NCBI GenBank assembly: GCA_905182985.1
Contig: CAJJDN010000163.1
Span: 39,702 to 103,701, forward strand
Reading direction: 5' to 3'
DNA from: Paramecium sonneborni
Taxonomy: Eukaryota > Ciliophora > Oligohymenophorea > Peniculida > Parameciidae
DNA: 64,000 bases
Numbering within the stretch: position 1 is the first letter of the stretch; every line of letters starts with the position of its first letter. The translations under genes and the position numbers were made by a program. Positions 14,452-26,219 of the stretch are shown here, piece by piece. The notes beneath the pieces were generated by a model. It was given only the letters and a program-made list of their open reading frames with translations. It made no database searches and had not been told where the DNA came from.

Positions 14452-14842
14452 GTTTCTTTCTTAGTTCTAAATCAGTATGTGCCAATTATCCTAATTCTGT
14501 GACTAATAATGTTCCATGTGAAAATCCAACAACACCTACTATTGTTGGATCATCAATTATTTTATTTCTTAGATTCTTAACATCTTATGAATGATCTAAA
14601 TGAATATCTCCCCATCGATACAGAGTTTCTTAATAAACATTTAATATCTTACTTCCTGTGCCTTCTGGAACAGATATATTAGAAGGTAATTATGAAATAC
14701 TCTTACTACAATCATAAGGAGGATTCAAGTATTCAAATGTTATTATTTACATCAAAGCCTTTTCTAATTATGTCATTAAGCTTTTCATTATCTCAGCATC
14801 ATTTAACCATCCAGGTAATGCTAAACATTTATATTGTTGCAT
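14163..14842 (-). CDS. FSH1-type serine hydrolase
   Basis: A 218-residue alpha/beta hydrolase with one 23-nt intron (14249-14271, ends TAG). The start MQQYKCLALPGWLNDAEIM matches the family's opening strand and loop. The nucleophile elbow is VVGFSHG with Ser108. The acid is in IGSRDP and the catalytic His in DATHRVP, the latter formed across the splice junction, so the full Ser-Asp-His triad is present. Family members are small cytosolic esterases or thioesterases of poorly defined substrate. Its length fits the family. The pseudokinase gene lies 97 nt upstream on the same strand. A truncated duplicate of the 3' end appears at 13101-13389 because of the assembly overlap. Confidence 0.85.
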
Positions 14843-14939
14843 ATTAATCTATTTAATGGCGTATTATTTAAATTTGTATTTTGAATATAATATCAATAAA
14901 TGACAAATGTTCAAATAACAAAATTTTAAACAATCAAAA

Positions 14940-16308
14940 TCAAATTAACATTGACTTTATTTTATTTCTCCACTTTTACATTCCCTATATTTATTCCTTA
15001 GGATACTCTGTGGCGCAAACCATTTTTGGTTTTAATATTTTCATAAATACCTTATTACTCTTAATTGGATGCATCATATTATCTTAATATTCTAAATTAT
15101 ACACTCTTATTGTATCACTATGCTTTAACTTATTTGCATTATCTAAATCTATTGAAACCTCTTTATGATGTTTTATAAAGCTCCCAATATTCTTTTTCAT
15201 CACAAATGCCTTTGAACTTTATACCTCTCTTCTCTGACTTATTTCTTACTTAATATTCTTTCTAACAAACTCTTTTCCAGACAAACTTATAGCAGAATTA
15301 GGCCTCATTCTTTTTATTTTATTAATTATCTCATTTGATTCATCTATCATTGTATTTTAACTCTTTCCCTTCATACGAGATAATTATTCTTCAAATTCTT
15401 ATAATGTTAAAACTTTATCAAATGGTGATCTTTTATCATCCATTTTTATAATATCAGTTTATTTATCTGAATACTCCACTTTATCTATTTAACTCAACAT
15501 CATACTAGATTTATTTTTGCATAATTATTCTGATGATTAAGGTGTTCTCAATAATTTTATAGGTTCAGAAGCAAAAGCCGATTTTGAAGCTAAAAATTAT
15601 AAAACTTATTTTGTTGTTGCTCTTCTCTACTAATTCTTTATAAAAATCACTTTAAGTAATGCACTAACTAATGGGAACTCTTAAAAATCACTAGGAGGTG
15701 GTTCTCTATATATTATATTATATGCAATTGATTTCTCATTTACTCCTTAAAAAGGCAATTCACATTTCATTAAATAGTATGCTATACATCCTACACTCCA
15801 TATACCTGACGACTAAACCTCTTTTCTTAAAACTTCAGGAGATGCAAATGAAAGTTATGCATTCATTATGTTTAAAACATCTATCTAACAAAATATAATA
15901 AATTATACTTTCACTTATAATTATTCATCCAAAAATACATTATTTAATGATATTGTTACTGGTACCTATTGTGATTCCAAATAAAATATAGCTGATATGA
16001 TTTAATATAGTATTGTCAATATTGTATTTTCTGAGAACTTATTATTTTACATTATCTAATTTTATATTGTTCATTACTTCTTACAAATCATTGATTGTTT
16101 CGCATTTCTGCATAGAACAAATTTATCCTCTCTCTTCCCAATATTCCTCCACTAATAATAGGTTTGGATGATTCAAATGATAAACTAATCTATTAAACTC
16201 GCTTGGGGGTAGTATAGTTAATATATAAGTATCCTTTGTCTGTTTATGATAACAAAAAAACTTGCTATTAGAAATTTTGTGAGTTTTTTCTAATTAACAT
16301 AATTACAT
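14940..16308 (-). CDS. Protein pseudokinase
   Basis: A 448-residue protein with one 22-nt intron (16056-16077). The order of kinase elements is kept: HLNHPNLLLVEEYW (end of the N-lobe), YQIISAIFYLES (helix E), SPEVL (APE motif), then SGIWSVGCIAYYLMKCELPF (helix F region). The catalytic residues are gone. The beta3 Lys position reads YILTIL, the HRD loop reads VPVTISLNN (Asp to Thr, Lys to Ser), and the DFG site reads VKVQFII. It should therefore lack phosphotransfer and act as a scaffold or regulator. The C-terminal 200 residues are basic and helical without a recognised domain. A partial 5' copy at 16959-17552 is an assembly duplicate. Strong call for a kinase fold; the partner is unknown. 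Confidence 0.85.
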
Positions 16309-18201
16309 TATTTATTTATAAACAAAATAATAAATAAATCTTTATTAATTTTTTTGTTCAAATCTGTTTTTTATTCATTTTTTCAAACATTGTGCCTGTA
16401 AAATCAAATTTATAATTTGTTTAAATTCTATTTAAAGATTTTTCTTTCAATTTTGATATTAATTCTTTTCTTTTAATTTCTCTTGATATAAATTTTAATC
16501 ATAACTTTATTAGATTTCTATTACAATAATGCTAATAATTGAAAAGATCCTTCTTTGTTTGGATATATATATAATATATTTATTAATACAATTCTATTTA
16601 TTTTTCTCTTTTATCTACACTTTATTAATAATCAAATTAATGAATTATCTATTCTTAATGAATATAATTAAAATATTAATAATAACTTTAAATAGAATTT
16701 TTACTTAACTTTTTTTACACAACAGGTAAAAGAATTATTAAGGCAGCAGAATGTTATTTTCTTATAACTGTTCTTATTTATCGCAAACTTATTAAGGAGA
16801 ATTAGGGAGAAATTACGGTATTTTTAATTCATAGACTTAGGTAGTTGGTTTACAACTATAATCTTATTTTCTTTAAAGCAGTTATAAGATTATTTTAATT
16901 ACTAACATTATTTACATATGTATATCATTTTTGGATTTAGCTCTCTATTATTTTCTANATATTATATGCAATTGATTTCTCATTTACTCCTTAAAAAGGC
17001 AATTCACATTTCATTAAATAGTATGCTATACATCCTACACTCCATATACCTGACGACTAAACCTCTTTTCTTAAAACTTCAGGAGATGCAAATGAAAGTT
17101 ATGCATTCATTATGTTTAAAACATCTATCTAACAAAATATAATAAATTATACTTTCACTTATAATTATTCATCCAAAAATACATTATTTAATGATATTGT
17201 TACTGGTACCTATTGTGATTCCAAATAAAATATAGCTGATATGATTTAATATAGTATTGTCAATATTGTATTTTCTGAGAACTTATTATTTTACATTATC
17301 TAATTTTATATTGTTCATTACTTCTTACAAATCATTGATTGTTTCGCATTTCTGCATAGAACAAATTTATCCTCTCTCTTCCCAATATTCCTCCACTAAT
17401 AATAGGTTTGGATGATTCAAATGATAAACTAATCTATTAAACTCGCTTGGGGGTAGTATAGTTAATATATAAGTATCCTTTGTCTGTTTATGATAACAAA
17501 AAAACTTGCTATTAGAAATTTTGTGAGTTTTTTCTAATTAACATAATTACATTATTTATTTATAAACAAAATAATAAATAAATCTTTATTAATTTTTTTG
17601 TTCAAATCTGTTTTTTATTCATTTTTTCAAACATTGTGCCTGTAAAATCAAATTTATAATTTGTTTAAATTCTATTTAAAGATTTTTCTTTCAATTTTGA
17701 TATTAATTCTTTTCTTTTAATTTCTCTTGATATAAATTTTAATCATAACTTTATTAGATTTCTATTACAATAATGCTAATAATTGAAAAGATCCTTCTTT
17801 GTTTGGATATATATATAATATATTTATTAATACAATTCTATTTATTTTTCTCTTTTATCTACACTTTATTAATAATCAAATTAATGAATTATCTATTCTT
17901 AATGAATATAATTAAAATATTAATAATAACTTTAAATAGAATTTTTACTTAACTTTTTTTACACAACAGGTAAAAGAATTATTAAGGCAGCAGAATGTTA
18001 TTTTCTTATAACTGTTCTTATTTATCGCAAACTTATTAAGGAGAATTAGGGAGAAATTACGGTATTTTTAATTCATAGACTTAGGTAGTTGGTTTACAAC
18101 TATAATCTTATTTTCTTTAAAGCAGTTATAAGATTATTTTAATTACTAACATTATTTACATATGTATATCATTTTTGGATTTAGCTCTCTATTATTTTCT
18201 A
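15715..18201. repeat. Exact 1243-bp tandem duplication around N16958
   Basis: Positions 15715-16957 recur exactly as 16959-18201. The block covers the 5' half of the pseudokinase gene and the decayed P-loop gene fragment upstream of it. Only one copy is real; the complete kinase is in the first. Confidence 0.92.
16320..16790 (-). pseudogene. Decayed inverted copy of the P-loop membrane gene
   Basis: Read on the minus strand, this stretch matches the 3' end and 3' flank of the plus-strand gene at 24508-25935. Similarity is near-identical over about 190 nt (compare 25830-26020) and extends more weakly to the region of the P-loop. Where the intact gene encodes GNPQSGKTSLIK, the copy has no usable P-loop and stops interrupt it. 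The block abuts the start of the pseudokinase gene, so its DNA now serves as that gene's upstream region. The same fragment is shown again at 17564-18034 through the assembly overlap. It is evidence for an inverted segmental duplication followed by decay. Confidence 0.75.
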
Positions 18202-18727
18202 ATAATTTTATTGATTCTATAAATAGTAATAATATGATTATTATTGTTTTATTATCTGGAATAAATATTTTGAAAATTTTTAAATTCATTTACTTTTTAA
18301 GTATCTCTCCTCAATTATACCTTTAGATTATGGTTAGGTTCTGGTAATTCTAATTTCTAAAAAACAAAAGCTTATTGTAGACCAGATTTTTATGCTATTT
18401 AGTTTAATGGTTTATGATTAGTCCTAAAATTGTTTCTATCAGCGACACATTTAGAGTGTTATTAAAATAATTGTAAAAAAATATTTATATTAATTTATTA
18501 ATCTTTGATTTTGTTAATATTTTAAATAATTTAAGGCTTGTTAATTGATTAAATATTATGAATGTTTTCAAGAGTGTTTTTGTAATTGGAATATGGAGCT
18601 TAATAGAGTTATTTTTAAGTTGGGACTGATTTTAATAATGTATATATTTTGTTTATTAATTTTGGCAATAGAATTATTCTAATAAAAATAAATAAATAAA
18701 TAAAGTGTTAAGTAATAAAATTATAAT
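18202..18727. other. Intergenic, AT-rich
   Basis: No reliable open frame on either strand. It lies between the decayed P-loop fragment and the stop of the MORN gene and may include more of the duplicated segment in unrecognisable form. Confidence 0.4.
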
Positions 18728-20597
18728 TCATGTTAAATGGGATGGAGGTTTCCAAATAGGAGGATAGATGAATTATTTGATTTCATTAACAACCTTAATT
18801 TTAAAGAAATGTTTACTTCATGATTCCACAATTTATTATATTTATTAGGACTTAGTTTTAATTTATTAATTTTAATAGCCCATATATTCTATTCTTTTTT
18901 AGAGAGTAGGATTTATTTGTTTTTTCTGTTTTTACATTAGACAGATCTATTAGGTTTTTTTAAATTTTAAAGTTTATTTGATTTATTGGATTAATCAGTT
19001 CCTCCTCTATTTTTAGGAGAATTAGATAAAGAATCAAATTTAAATTAATTTTTTCTATGATCAACACTAGTACTATATTGAGTAGGTATTTTTTTATTAA
19101 GTGTTAATTTGGGTAGAAATATTTTTTTACTTTCAGTTTGAATGGCAACACTAGAGCTATTTTATTTTTGTGAAACATCTAAAGTTTATATTTAAAGTCC
19201 TTAATCAAGGAGACTAAGTAAATCAAATTATCTTTATAAGATAGGTAATTTTTAATGAAATTACATTTCATTATGACTAGTATTATGAGATGTATTTGTT
19301 ATATTTTATGGAGGAGCATGATCAGTTTTGGATGTCAGAATTTCATTTTAAAATTATTCTCCAATTTCATCTTAATCAGGTTCATCAGCCATTTATGATA
19401 AAATGTCTTGAGTTTCATTAATTTCTTTTAAATTATGTTATTATGGAAATTGATTTAATGAAACTCTAACTTTATCAATAGTTTATAATTAATTGGTTTT
19501 CCAATTACCTTTAAGTACAAGTGTATCATATTCATAGATTCCTTCTCCTTCCATTAATCCATCAACCCAATATCCTTTATAAGTAGCTCTATCTTACCAT
19601 GTGATTTCACCATAACCACATCTTTTATCATCTACAAAATAACCTTAATATTTAGTTCCATTTGCATATTCAAATATTCCTTCTCCACATTTTTTATCAT
19701 TTACATATTATCCTTTATAAGTATTTATTCCTTCTTATGTTTTACTTTCCCACACTCCATATCCATTTCTTTATCCATTTATAAATTCACCTTTATAGAA
19801 ATTACCATTATTCCAATAAAACTCACCATAACCATTCGGTTTACCATTTCTATATTCCCCATTAAAATAATCACCATTTTCAAAATACTCTTAACCATTT
19901 CCATGTTTTAGATCATTTGTAACATGACCAACAAATCTAAAATTATTAATCAGTTAATACATATCCCCATTAATAAAAATACAAAGTCCAAAACATCTAC
20001 CATTTTCCCATTATCCTAAATAATAATCATTATGACTTCCTTAATACCATCCTATTCCATGCTATTTAAATATTATTTATAATTCTATACTTTCTTTCCT
20101 TAATGCCATTAACCAATATACTTTTAATTTTTTGACCAGAATACTCCTTCTCCATGTGGCAAACCATTTAGATATGTACCATAATAAAATTGATTTTGTT
20201 TCAGTAATTCAAATCCTATTCCATCCTTCTTATCTCTCATAAAAGAACCTTCATAAAGTTATAATGTTGATTTAATTAAAATACCTTGTCCTTACCTTAA
20301 ACCATCTATCAAAGTTCCATAGAATGCTGCATTTTTGTATAACTTTATTTTAACATCATTTATGTTTGCCAAATCTAAAATAATTGGTTTGTAATTCTAA
20401 AAAAAATCAATTACATTCTCCTGTGTAGGAAATTAAACAGGATTGATTTAATTTGGTATTGGAAACTTAGTTTTTATTTGTTAAACTAACACATGGAATT
20501 ATTATAAAGCAATATTTTCATAAACTTATTCAAGAGTCTTGTAAGATTATTCTTATAAGTTAGGGAATAATTGCTATATATTTTATTATTTTATCAT
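18728..20597 (-). CDS. MORN-repeat protein
   Basis: A 605-residue protein with two introns (20062-20090 ending TAG and 18794-18816 ending AAG); removal leaves exactly 606 codons. After about 100 N-terminal residues come roughly ten MORN repeats, for example YEGSFMRDKKDGIGF, YYGTYLNGLPHGEGVFW, YFNGEYRNGKPNGYGEFYW and YKGYWVDGLMEGEGIYEY. The last 200 residues are Ser/Asn/Lys-rich and probably disordered. MORN repeats form an extended beta structure used at membranes and cytoskeletal junctions, and ciliates have many. The 29-nt intron lies precisely between two repeats. No membrane segment is seen. A broken MORN gene occurs on the other strand at 22436. Confidence 0.9.
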
Positions 20598-20681
20598 TAA
20601 TAAAACATTTTTAATTAGAAGTAGTTTTATAAATACATAATTAATTCGATTTCAGTAAACACTAAAACATACTCATATTAC

Positions 20682-22304
20682 TCAATCTATATAAGTCTTA
20701 AGTCTTTTACTATTAATACTTCTATGAGAGGTAGGACTATGAGTTCGAATATTAATAAAAGTGTTATTTTCTTCATTTTTCATCTGTATTTGTACTTTAC
20801 TTTTGATTCTCTTTATGAATTTATCAACAGTATTTGGACTACTCAAGACTTAAGTAAGAGGATAATGATGAGAATTATTATTATATCCCAAATGTTATTG
20901 GTTAGTACTATATGTTAGTATTTCATCAATCTAATGATCTTAATCTTATTTGAGTTTCTCATCAATTTTATTTGAAAACCTAAAGAACTATCTATGATAA
21001 AAACGTTTATTAAAGTAATTTTAAGATTTGAATTTACGTTAATCAAAGAAGGTTCTTACTTATGCATATGAACAATTTCTATCTTTCATCAATTTTGTAA
21101 ATTGTAAAATAGCTTATTTTTCTTATAATTTGAATTAATCATATTAAACATCCTTCTCAATCTCACTGCTTGTATTTCTTTATGATAATAAGTTGAATTT
21201 CTAAACAAAACTCTTTTTTGGATGTATGAAATTCATTTATTCTTACTCTTTAAGTTTCTTTTATTCATATTCTTTAATGAATTAATCTGATTTAATGCTT
21301 CTAAAATGATGAATAGATGTTAATAATTATAAAAAAACAATCTAGGTCTTGCTATCCCAAAATCGTCTCTAAATAGACATATTAAATTTACTTTTGGATA
21401 TCTTCCCTAGTGATTTTGTATGCTATACCAGTTTCACTTTTACAAACAATATTGTATTTTGTTTTAGCCCATTAAATAAATATTGAAGACTTTATTAAGA
21501 ATTAACCTTCATTATTTAAAAATGCTTCTTCTCCAAATGATTCACCAGGACCAAGAGTGCAACTATAAATATAACTTTACTGAATTAATACATACAAAAT
21601 AACTTGTTTTTGTAATTGAATTGTACTTAAAACTCTCCTTCCCTGACAACATAGAAATGATTACAATATTCATTTTATTTAATAATTGCTTAATTGAGAG
21701 TTACAGATACAGGTTCAAAATGATAGCTTATAGTTTTAATTTCTCTGAAAGACCAAGAACTAAAGAATGGAAATGAACAGAGAAAGGAAATCTTATTTTA
21801 TATTTTTGCCATTTCTTAAGCACCTAAAATAGATTTGTAATGATGTTTCTCCATTACTGCAAATACACAATCTTCTTTAGCTATAATGGTAGCTGTTCTT
21901 TTTGAATCATTGATTAAAGCCAACTCTCCAAATCCAATACCTGCTCTAAGTGTATTAACTTCCTTCAATTCGAATAATTGAGGATCTTCAGGGTTTGGCA
22001 ATCTGATATTGACTCCTACCGATCCTCTGAGAATCACGTAAAACAAACTTCCTGAGTCACCCACTTTGAAGAGTACCTAGAGGCAGTGGAGAACCCACAA
22101 TCATACCTCTTTGCCTTTAATTGTCCGATAGGAGAGTACTAAAATGCATCGTTGTAGCATTTCTGGGGACTGTTCTCCTAATTCTCTGAAAAATGTAATA
22201 GTCCTTGCAAAACTTAGAAGGAGGTTTAATTCTTCAGGACTTCTACGCAATGGTGTTATTTAAAGAATACGTATGCATTCTGAAAATAATTATTGTTTAT
22301 CCAT
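20682..22304 (-). CDS. Tandem cyclic-nucleotide-binding domain protein
   Basis: About 520 residues with introns at 22077-22106 and 21563-21591. CNB-A has VGDSGSLFYVILRGSVGV and a phosphate-binding cassette FGELALINDSKRTATI, keeping the Glu and Arg that contact the cyclic phosphate in PKA-type domains. CNB-B has FYVVREGEF and GESFGEEAFLNNEGQF but lacks the Arg, so it may not bind nucleotide. There is no kinase domain and no inhibitor sequence like that of PKA regulatory subunits. The basic C-terminal tail has no known domain. The frame needs a 1-nt correction at the A7 run 21331-21337; with it the length is an exact multiple of three. That is either a homopolymer error or a real truncation of the tail. 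Confidence 0.85.
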
Positions 22305-22435
22305 ATTTTAATTAATATTATTCATTTATATATCTATCTATGTATTATATTATATTGTATTCACAAATATCTTAACATTTATTCAATTGTTACTTAAGTA
22401 ATCAAGACTATAATATTAATTTTTAATTTTTAATA

Positions 22436-23293
22436 ATGAGAAGATGCAATTGCATACCAAACAAATAAACGGAATAAGAACTTTAAACACAAAGAGATCC
22501 AAATGATTAGATTATGGTTAAAAAACAAAAGTAAACCGAAGAAAAATCATTTTTTTATGGTTCAATTCATTTACTTATATGCAAAGGATAATAAAATATT
22601 TAATGATGAATACTTACAAAGTAGTACCAGAGGAGTAAATAAAAAATAAACAAGGATTAAAATGGTAAATGGAGGTTATTATGAAGGTGATTGGTTCGAT
22701 AGTATGAGACATGATTAAGGAATTCAATTATGTACATTATAATCTTTTATTATTATTAGTAATGGATAATGGGTTAATGATATGGCAAATGAAAAGGAAC
22801 TTATTCTAATTCAGGAGGTGTACATAATATATTATAAAAGAGATTGGGTTAATGATTAATAACACGGTTATGAAATTGATTTATGGTCAGATGAATCTAA
22901 ATATGAAATATTCAAAATCATTCAATTTAGTGAATTTTTACATTTGTTACAAAGTATGAAAAAGAAAATTAAAATTTGCTGATAATAATTTATATGAAGG
23001 AGATTTCTTAGATAATGATATAAAAGGTTATGGAAAATTAGTTTGGAATGATGGAAAAACTTATGCTGGAAATTGGTTAAACAGTAAAATGAATGGTTAT
23101 GATTAAACTGTATTACTATTAAGGATATTATTTAAATGATAAAAAACATGGTTAAGATATGTTATCTTGGAATAATGGAAAAAAATATGAAAGCGAATGG
23201 GTTCTGGGAAAATAAAATGGTAAAGGTTTTATTATCACTGAAATTGGAGAAAAAAAGTGGAATCTGGGAAAATTGAAGAAGAATCAAAACTGA
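22436..23293 (+). pseudogene. Degenerate MORN-repeat gene
   Basis: MORN units are visible in pieces and in different frames: GGYYEGDWFDSMRHDQG, LYEGDFLDNDIKGYGKLVW, TYAGNWLNSKMNGYD, YYYQGYYLNDKKHGQDML and KKYESEWVLGKQNGKGF. Successive units are separated by frame changes (near the T7 run at 22550, around 22800, and near 22980 and 23105) that I cannot explain by GT-AG introns. The first exon-like part begins MRRCNCIPNK. This looks like a decaying paralogue of a MORN gene, but it does not share the long C-terminal tail of the intact one at 18728. The stretch 22636-23293 is repeated as 23841-24498 by the assembly overlap. Confidence 0.65.
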
Positions 23294-25044
23294 AGGAGAA
23301 ACATGATCAAACTATCATCTTTCTTTACAGTAATTTTATATACTTGTTTTTTAATACTTTTTTATACTATCAAAAAAATAGTTAATGCTCAGACCTGGCA
23401 AGCTTAGATCATATTATTTATCATTAGCATTTTTATAATCATTGCATATATTCTCATTATTCTATTTCAATAAATTTATTAAAAACTTTATTTTTTTATT
23501 ATAAATATTATGGTTATTAACTCATTTCTATTACACCTTTAAAACTTAATATTTTATCATTTGAATTAATTTCATCTTCAACATGATTACTATTTAGCTG
23601 TCCTACACATGATAAACCTGCCTTTTTCTGTTTAAATGAATATTCACATGAGAACAGAATATGATGTTTCTAATTTACAGAAGAAGGAAAACCCCATCAT
23701 TAAAATATACATGATCATTCTGAAATGCTTGAATTTAATATAGAAAACTTAAAATTTTACTATAAATGATTAAATTCATCATATTGCAAAACTACTTAAA
23801 TCATTTGAAGATAAATTAAAACAAAAGTATAATCTATCCNTAAATAAAAAATAAACAAGGATTAAAATGGTAAATGGAGGTTATTATGAAGGTGATTGGT
23901 TCGATAGTATGAGACATGATTAAGGAATTCAATTATGTACATTATAATCTTTTATTATTATTAGTAATGGATAATGGGTTAATGATATGGCAAATGAAAA
24001 GGAACTTATTCTAATTCAGGAGGTGTACATAATATATTATAAAAGAGATTGGGTTAATGATTAATAACACGGTTATGAAATTGATTTATGGTCAGATGAA
24101 TCTAAATATGAAATATTCAAAATCATTCAATTTAGTGAATTTTTACATTTGTTACAAAGTATGAAAAAGAAAATTAAAATTTGCTGATAATAATTTATAT
24201 GAAGGAGATTTCTTAGATAATGATATAAAAGGTTATGGAAAATTAGTTTGGAATGATGGAAAAACTTATGCTGGAAATTGGTTAAACAGTAAAATGAATG
24301 GTTATGATTAAACTGTATTACTATTAAGGATATTATTTAAATGATAAAAAACATGGTTAAGATATGTTATCTTGGAATAATGGAAAAAAATATGAAAGCG
24401 AATGGGTTCTGGGAAAATAAAATGGTAAAGGTTTTATTATCACTGAAATTGGAGAAAAAAAGTGGAATCTGGGAAAATTGAAGAAGAATCAAAACTGAAG
24501 GAGAAACATGATCAAACTATCATCTTTCTTTACAGTAATTTTATATACTTGTTTTTTAATACTTTTTTATACTATCAAAAAAATAGTTAATGCTCAGACC
24601 TGGCAAGCTTAGATCATATTATTTATCATTAGCATTTTTATAATCATTGCATATATTCTCATTATTCTATTTCAATAAATTTATTAAAAACTTTATTTTT
24701 TTATTATAAATATTATGGTTATTAACTCATTTCTATTACACCTTTAAAACTTAATATTTTATCATTTGAATTAATTTCATCTTCAACATGATTACTATTT
24801 AGCTGTCCTACACATGATAAACCTGCCTTTTTCTGTTTAAATGAATATTCACATGAGAACAGAATATGATGTTTCTAATTTACAGAAGAAGGAAAACCCC
24901 ATCATTAAAATATACATGATCATTCTGAAATGCTTGAATTTAATATAGAAAACTTAAAATTTTACTATAAATGATTAAATTCATCATATTGCAAAACTAC
25001 TTAAATCATTTGAAGATAAATTAAAACAAAAGTATAATCTATCC
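22636..25044. repeat. Exact 1204-bp tandem duplication around N23840
   Basis: Positions 22636-23839 recur exactly as 23841-25044. The block contains most of the broken MORN gene and the 5' part of the P-loop membrane gene (first copy 23303-23839, truncated by the N). The complete P-loop gene is the one running out of the second copy. Unmerged contig overlap. Confidence 0.92.
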
Positions 25045-25935
25045 AAGGAAGCATTACTTCTCATGAATTATGATTAATTGAGTTCCTTTATTGATCATTA
25101 CATGAAAAATGAAAATTAAGTAAATAATCTTCTAGAAGCCCTTTTAATGAATTATAATTAAATTAGTGAGACTATTTCATCAAACTGTAAAGCATTTCAA
25201 TTATAGTTCAATTTTAAAATTAATAAACCATCATTTTTTTAATGTAGATTCAAATTCGTATTCATGGAATTATTTAGAAGAGAAATTAAGAACTTTTCGT
25301 CAAAATAGTATTCAAATTAATTCAAATAATTAAGAGGATGCTAAATCTAATAAATGATGCAGATAATCAATAAGAAAAAAATTGATAATATTAAAAAAAC
25401 AAATTAAACTGTGGGTAGAGAAGAAAACTATTTAAATTAACTTCAAAGATCAGTAGATAAATGCAAAAAAAGTGGGCTCTTAGTCGATATGAATTCAATT
25501 AATATACTATTTTAAAATGATTCATTCAATTAATAGAATCCTTAAATATAAGAATACATTGTATTGTAAGAAAATTGCAAAAAATATCCAATTGCTTTAT
25601 TTTTAGGCAACCCTTAATCTGGTAAAACTTCATTAATAAAAATTCTATTTTAAAGTTATTATTAATATTTTAATTATATTTATTAAGAATAGAAAATTCA
25701 TTAATTTGATTATAAATAAAGCGGAGATGAAAGAGAAAAATAAATAGATTTGTATTAATAAATATATTATAAATATCCAAAAAAAGTAGGATCTCTTCAA
25801 TTATTAGCATTATTGTAATAGAAATCTAATAAAGTTATGATTCAAATTTATATCAAGAGAAATTAAAAACAAAGAATTAATATCAAAATTGAAAGAAAAA
25901 TCTTTAAATAGAATTTAAACAAATTATAAATTTGA
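24508..25935 (+). CDS. Membrane protein with C-terminal P-loop
   Basis: An intronless 475-residue frame starting MIKLSSFFTVILYTCF. Three hydrophobic segments lie at about residues 5-24, 37-56 and 63-88, followed by a long Asn/Gln/Lys-rich soluble part. At residue 367 there is a Walker A motif, GNPQSGKTSLIK. Only about 105 residues follow it, too few for a complete GTPase or AAA domain, and I see no clear Walker B. The protein may thus be truncated or a remnant. A second, clearly decayed copy of its 3' part sits in inverted orientation at 16320-16790. It starts only 9 nt after the last MORN-like stop of the pseudogene upstream. Confidence 0.6.
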
Positions 25936-26025
25936 TTTTACAGGCACAATGTTTGAAAAAATGAATAAAAAACAGATTTGAGCAAAAAAATTAATTAAGA
26001 TTTATTTATTATTTTGTATATAAAA

Positions 26026-26219
26026 TATTCCATAAAATTTATCCTTTTTATCACCAATTATAATTGATATAGAAAGAATTATAAAATTCTTTGTTAGAAA
26101 TTGTTATTTTAAATTTTATTTTAGAATTGACTTAAACTAGAAATTAGCTTTGTGTTTGAGACAAGAAAATTATTATTTACATAAAACAATTAAATGATAT
26201 GATATTATACTCAATATAA
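26026..26219. other. Convergent intergenic spacer
   Basis: Short AT-rich stretch between the convergent 3' ends of the P-loop gene and the Gln-rich gene. No feature recognised. Confidence 0.4.
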
